Of a stretch of DNA of 6,724 nt, positions 6,052 to 6,724 are shown in pieces. The stretch's first letter is position 1. Each line of letters begins with the position of its first letter. This DNA comes from an uncultured Clostridia bacterium. Its GTDB lineage: Bacteria > Bacillota > Clostridia > Oscillospirales > CAG-272. The stretch lies in NCBI GenBank assembly GCA_947306035.1, contig CAMZFG010000046.1:1-6724 (forward strand). The letters are read 5' to 3'. The notes below the pieces were generated by a model. That model did no database searches and was not told the origin of the DNA. It worked only from the letters and a program-made list of their open reading frames with translations. The translations under genes were made by a program, and so were the position numbers.

Positions 6052-6724
6052 TTACGCTTCAAATATGCATTCGCAAAGCAGAAAAGCGGTCATTTCGTGC
6101 AGCCGGCGCACGGGGTGGTTGAGTTTGTTGGCAAGCAGTTCCGTCACGTTCACGCCCGCCGCCGCCATGGCTTTCCACCTGGCATACACGTCGCAGACGA
6201 CCGCGCCCTCTTCGGCGGCGATCTTTTCGGCCGTTTCGACGTAGCGGTCGAGCAGGCCGCCGTTCTGTATGTTTGCGAACTTTTCCGCGAGGTCGATGAA
6301 CGTTTTGTCCGTCAGGTGGCGGCTGACCCCGGTATCCATCATGTTGGGCGTCAGCAGAATGGTCTCGGCGCCGCATTGACGGATCTGCCGCAGAATGGCG
6401 CGCAGACTTTCCGCGTACCGCGCAAGCCCGTCCTCGCCCCGGCACGCGTCGTTGAGCGCGTAGCCCACGACGACCAGATCGGGGTGATAGCGAAGCACGT
6501 CGCGGTCAAGCCGCGCAAGCCCGGCGTCGGCCCGGTCGCCGCTGATGCCGCTGTTGACGATATTGATCTGCACGTTGGGGTACAGCAGACCGAGCATGGT
6601 TTTGAGGTGCGTGCTGTAAGCGTTTTCATAGTCGAAAACGGTGTCGAACGAGGTGGGCGAGGTGAGGTAGCACTCAAAGCAGCCCTGCGTCACGCTGTCG
6701 CCGAGAAACGCGATGGTCACGGGC
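6052..6724 (-). CDS. SGNH/GDSL-type hydrolase (lipase/acetylesterase family), 5' end outside window
   Basis: This is a serine-hydrolase-fold protein of the SGNH family; members hydrolyse ester bonds, often acetyl groups on carbohydrates, though the substrate here is unknown. The frame stays open to the window edge. The GTG at 6720 could be read as a start, but the preceding codon (ccc) is also in frame, so a few N-terminal residues are probably missing. Counting from that GTG, block I is FLGDSVTQG with catalytic Ser9, block II is NSGISGD (G58), block III is GYALND (N90), and the C-terminal histidine block is LNHPVRRLHEM (H202). The usual Asp three residues before the catalytic His (DxxH) is Lys199. 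About 222 residues fits a single-domain member. No signal peptide is visible because GDS sits at the very start, so a cytoplasmic location is likely. It is closed by its own terminator. Confidence 0.9.
   Translation of the reverse strand, partial: PVTIAFLGDSVTQGCFECYLTSPTSFDTVFDYENAYSTHLKTMLGLLYPNVQINIVNSGISGDRADAGLARLDRDVLRYHPDLVVVGYALNDACRGEDGLARYAESLRAILRQIRQCGAETILLTPNMMDTGVSRHLTDKTFIDLAEKFANIQNGGLLDRYVETAEKIAAEEGAVVCDVYARWKAMAAAGVNVTELLANKLNHPVRRLHEMTAFLLCECIFEA

Noticed and set aside
6718..6720. GTG at the right edge as the true start of the SGNH hydrolase
   Set aside because: The frame continues to the window edge and no ribosome binding site can be seen, so the start may lie a few codons outside. 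It is treated as partial.

Overview
This 6.7 kb window is GC-rich chromosomal DNA. The best inference is a GC-rich, Gram-positive anaerobe of the Clostridia type. The evidence is an E. coli-like (class A) RNase P RNA, which Clostridia carry and Bacillus lacks, strong AGGAGG ribosome binding sites, a SpoIIIE/FtsK translocase, a clostridial-looking adenine deaminase and an M50-like membrane protein of a kind I associate with Clostridia. The taxonomy is inferred from family resemblance and was not computed.

Layout from left to right. Positions 1-2181 (+) hold the 3' part of a DNA translocase gene (ftsK/spoIIIE). It begins inside a proline-rich linker of about eight 14-residue tandem repeats, followed by the complete motor and DNA-reading gamma domain. 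Directly after its stop lies the terminator of rnpB, which runs on the minus strand (about 2574 down to 2221) from a perfect-consensus promoter at 2581-2609. Diverging from rnpB is a two-gene plus-strand operon (2630-4082) of multi-pass membrane proteins. The first resembles M50-type metalloproteases but has RELGH where HExxH is expected. The second has a lysine-rich tail. A bidirectional terminator (4091-4120) separates this operon from the convergent adenine deaminase gene (4128-5927, minus strand), which has its own probable promoter. Upstream of that, on the minus strand and closed by its own terminator, is an SGNH/GDSL hydrolase gene cut by the right window edge.

The genes look like neighbouring housekeeping and metabolic units, not one pathway: chromosome translocation at division or sporulation, tRNA 5' maturation, purine salvage, an esterase-type enzyme and two membrane proteins of unknown role. 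I see no mobile element, CRISPR array, tRNA or clear new multi-gene system. The points worth a second look are the Trp-containing tandem repeat in the translocase linker, the altered zinc motif of the membrane protein, the overlapping divergent promoters at rnpB, and the lack of a plus-strand terminator between ftsK and rnpB.
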